Shown: piece after piece, positions 62,227-64,000 of the stretch
Layout: every line of letters starts with the position of its first letter
Position numbering within the stretch: position 1 is the stretch's first letter
Assembly (NCBI GenBank): GCA_036571765.1
Contig: BROE01000020.1
Coordinates: 5,601,679-5,665,678 of the forward strand
Length of the DNA stretch: 64,000 bases
Direction: 5' to 3'
From: Plecoglossus altivelis
Taxonomy: Eukaryota > Chordata > Actinopteri > Osmeriformes > Plecoglossidae
The notes under the pieces: model-generated
What the model saw: only the letters and a program-made list of their open reading frames with translations
What the model was told of the DNA's origin: nothing
Database searches by the model: none
Program-made: the position numbers and the translations under genes

Positions 62227-63488
62227 ATTTCTCTACTTGGCTCGTACTGCACTGTATTCTGAAATAGAATCATAAACTCCGATCAGTTAACGAAGTGTGT
62301 TTTACTACTGTAGCTAATGTATACATACACGGAGAACAAAGTTGCTGTAGTGCCATTAAACACTAACGTGCTCCCTAGTTATTACGTCCCACTTATTACA
62401 GATACAACAAACATTGCTTAGCATGGTCAAGCATACCAGTTACCGCCTTGATGTTCGTTTCTCCGACTACAAAATTAAACACATTAACTTTCGCGCTCTC
62501 TCGACTCTACCATTGAAGGCACATGTAGGGGGGGTATTTATTTAATCTTGTGCGTTTCGAGGATGGAGGGGAGTATGTGTATTATTTTAGGCAAAAAAAC
62601 AATACCTTTCCTCAAATATCTGTCGGATAAAATATATTTATATAGTTAATCATCATAATATCAAACAACTCAAGAAAAATGTTAAGTGTAGATTGTTGGT
62701 GCGCCCGGTGTTCTGTTAGAAATCATCTCTCCTGTTCCACCTTACTTGCGCGAAATCATGACGTTTTCTCTTGTTGCATGGTCGAGCTGAATGTGAATAC
62801 TGTGCAAATTAACAAACCAACATCAACAAATGTACCGTATGCTCATGAAAGTAGGTAGAGTACACTATAATCCGGCACAAATTATTATATTAAAATATAG
62901 CAACGAGAGAATCTCATAATGTCGCACACGGAAGGGATAACAGGGGAACTGAAGTCTTTGAAACACTGGCGAAAGCTCATGCCGTCATTGTAGTACACAT
63001 CTTTGGTGACAGAGTTTCTAGACTCGACACCAAAGTTTGCTTGTTTTCGTGAAAGTACTACATTTCTCGAATATATATTTTAACTGTTAACGCCTTAAAG
63101 CAAAGTTGCATCCAAGTAAATGCGATCCTGGTTAATGCGTGGAACCTTATATCAGCTCCAGTTTCCACCGAACATCTTCCTGTAACACCATCTGGACCCA
63201 TGTGAAGTAAACATTTGCTTAAACATCCAACATTCTTTCCTAGTAATATTGTTTTTCTTGAAGTGTTGAGTGCCATTTTGAATACTTTTGGTAATCTCGA
63301 TTGAGTCGAGCCATTCGTTGTTAACTATTGTTAACCTTTGTTAATAGAAACTTCTGAAGAAGTCGCAACATTAATCGGTGGTTGGTCAGGACTTCTTAGC
63401 TTCCGAGGCTCATCTCCCATGCTTCATTCCCGCTGACAGATGTGAAATGTTATTCACAGATGTCACGAAGAAGCATTAGTCCTGAAGG
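62227..63488. promoter_or_regulatory. Divergent cenpp / nol8 promoter region
   Basis: The two start codons lie 1.26 kb apart on opposite strands. No gene lies between them. No TATA box is obvious. Transcription starts and 5'UTR introns cannot be placed without transcripts. Confidence 0.5.
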
Positions 63489-63933
63489 ATGGCAGTAAAA
63501 CGGCTGTATATCGGTGGCCTGAGTCACACTATAACTCAGAAGGATCTGAAGGACAGATTTGGAAAATTTGGAGACGTGCAAGATGTGGAACTCTTGACAA
63601 GAAAGGATGACGATGGTAAGGTCTTAGCAAAGGCACCAAGTTACAATAGTCATTATAGTTCTTTGACTTTCACCATGGTTCATTGCCCTAAAATATTCAT
63701 GTCTCTCTCTGATCCAGGAGTACCCTTCAAGACATTTGGATACATCAATATCAACATCTCTGATGCCGAATATAAAAGATGTACGTAACTTAGAAGTTTA
63801 CTCGCAGAAAAGTCAACAACATTACAAATCTGAACGATTGTTTTGTACTGACAGGTGTGACAGTGTTGAACAAGTCCAAATGGAAAGGTGGGACGCTGCA
63901 GATTGAAGTGGCCAAAGAAAGTTTTTTACACAG
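63489..63933 (+). CDS. nol8: Nucleolar protein 8, first three exons (partial)
   Basis: Nucleolar RNA-binding protein involved in ribosome biogenesis. Exons 63489-63615, 63718-63780 and 63855-63933 encode the N-terminal RNA-recognition motif. RNP2 is LYIGGL (residues 6-11), then LKDRFGKFGDVQDVEL; the RNP1 region is atypical (KTFGYINI), and the motif ends KWKGGTLQIEVAKESFLHR. Phases agree and the last exon ends in phase 2 at a GTACGT donor. The gene runs off the right edge; in human it encodes more than 1,100 residues. Start: ATG 63489, giving MAVKRLYIGGL. The neighbour cenpp in divergent orientation matches human 9q22.31. Confidence 0.95.
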
Positions 63934-64000
63934 GTACGTATGCGGTGCCCTTCACACAAACTTGATAATCTAGCAGTATACTGTAACTGGTTGTGATGTG

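Overview
The window is vertebrate nuclear DNA, most likely from a ray-finned (teleost) fish. It holds compact, intron-rich genes with GT-AG splice sites, and I rebuilt the proteins exon by exon. They match named vertebrate families over their full length (poc1a, alas1, shisa5, atrip, ippk, cenpp, ecm2, aspn, ogn, nol8). Microsatellites, minisatellites and a fish-type foldback element fill the non-coding DNA. The species cannot be named from sequence alone.

Left part (1-24.3 kb): the 5' end of poc1a (-) runs off the left edge. After about 6.6 kb without a recognised gene comes alas1 (-), the first enzyme of haem synthesis. It lies head-to-head with shisa5 (+), an ER/nuclear-envelope p53-response protein. 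shisa5 lies tail-to-tail with atrip (-), the ATR partner in DNA-damage signalling, with almost no space between them. In human these four genes are all on chromosome 3p21.

Right part (25.4-64 kb): ippk (+), an unidentified frame-broken coding stretch (-), cenpp (-), ecm2, aspn and ogn (all +), and the first exons of nol8 (+). This is the human 9q22.31 block. cenpp is split: five N-terminal exons lie at 58.4-62.2 kb and three C-terminal exons at 33.1-33.6 kb. The 24.8 kb intron between them holds three extracellular-matrix leucine-rich-repeat genes on the opposite strand. cenpp and nol8 start head-to-head about 1.26 kb apart.

How the genes relate: ecm2, aspn and ogn are a tandem family of secreted matrix proteins. 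Their host gene cenpp is an inner-kinetochore subunit, and nol8 is a nucleolar RNA-binding protein. The remaining neighbours are unrelated housekeeping genes held together by old synteny. Summed exon lengths are a multiple of three for every complete gene, and all internal junction phases agree, which is strong support for the models.

Most unusual points: the 24.8 kb nested-gene intron of cenpp; a 1.28 kb intronic minisatellite in ippk that stays open in the true ippk frame; a 200 bp foldback element 13 bp from a cenpp splice donor; the frame-broken gene at 32.1-32.6 kb; no OMD-like gene between aspn and ogn; no TREX1 between atrip and shisa5; and an ogn N-terminus with no tyrosine. I found no evidence of a wholly new biological system.
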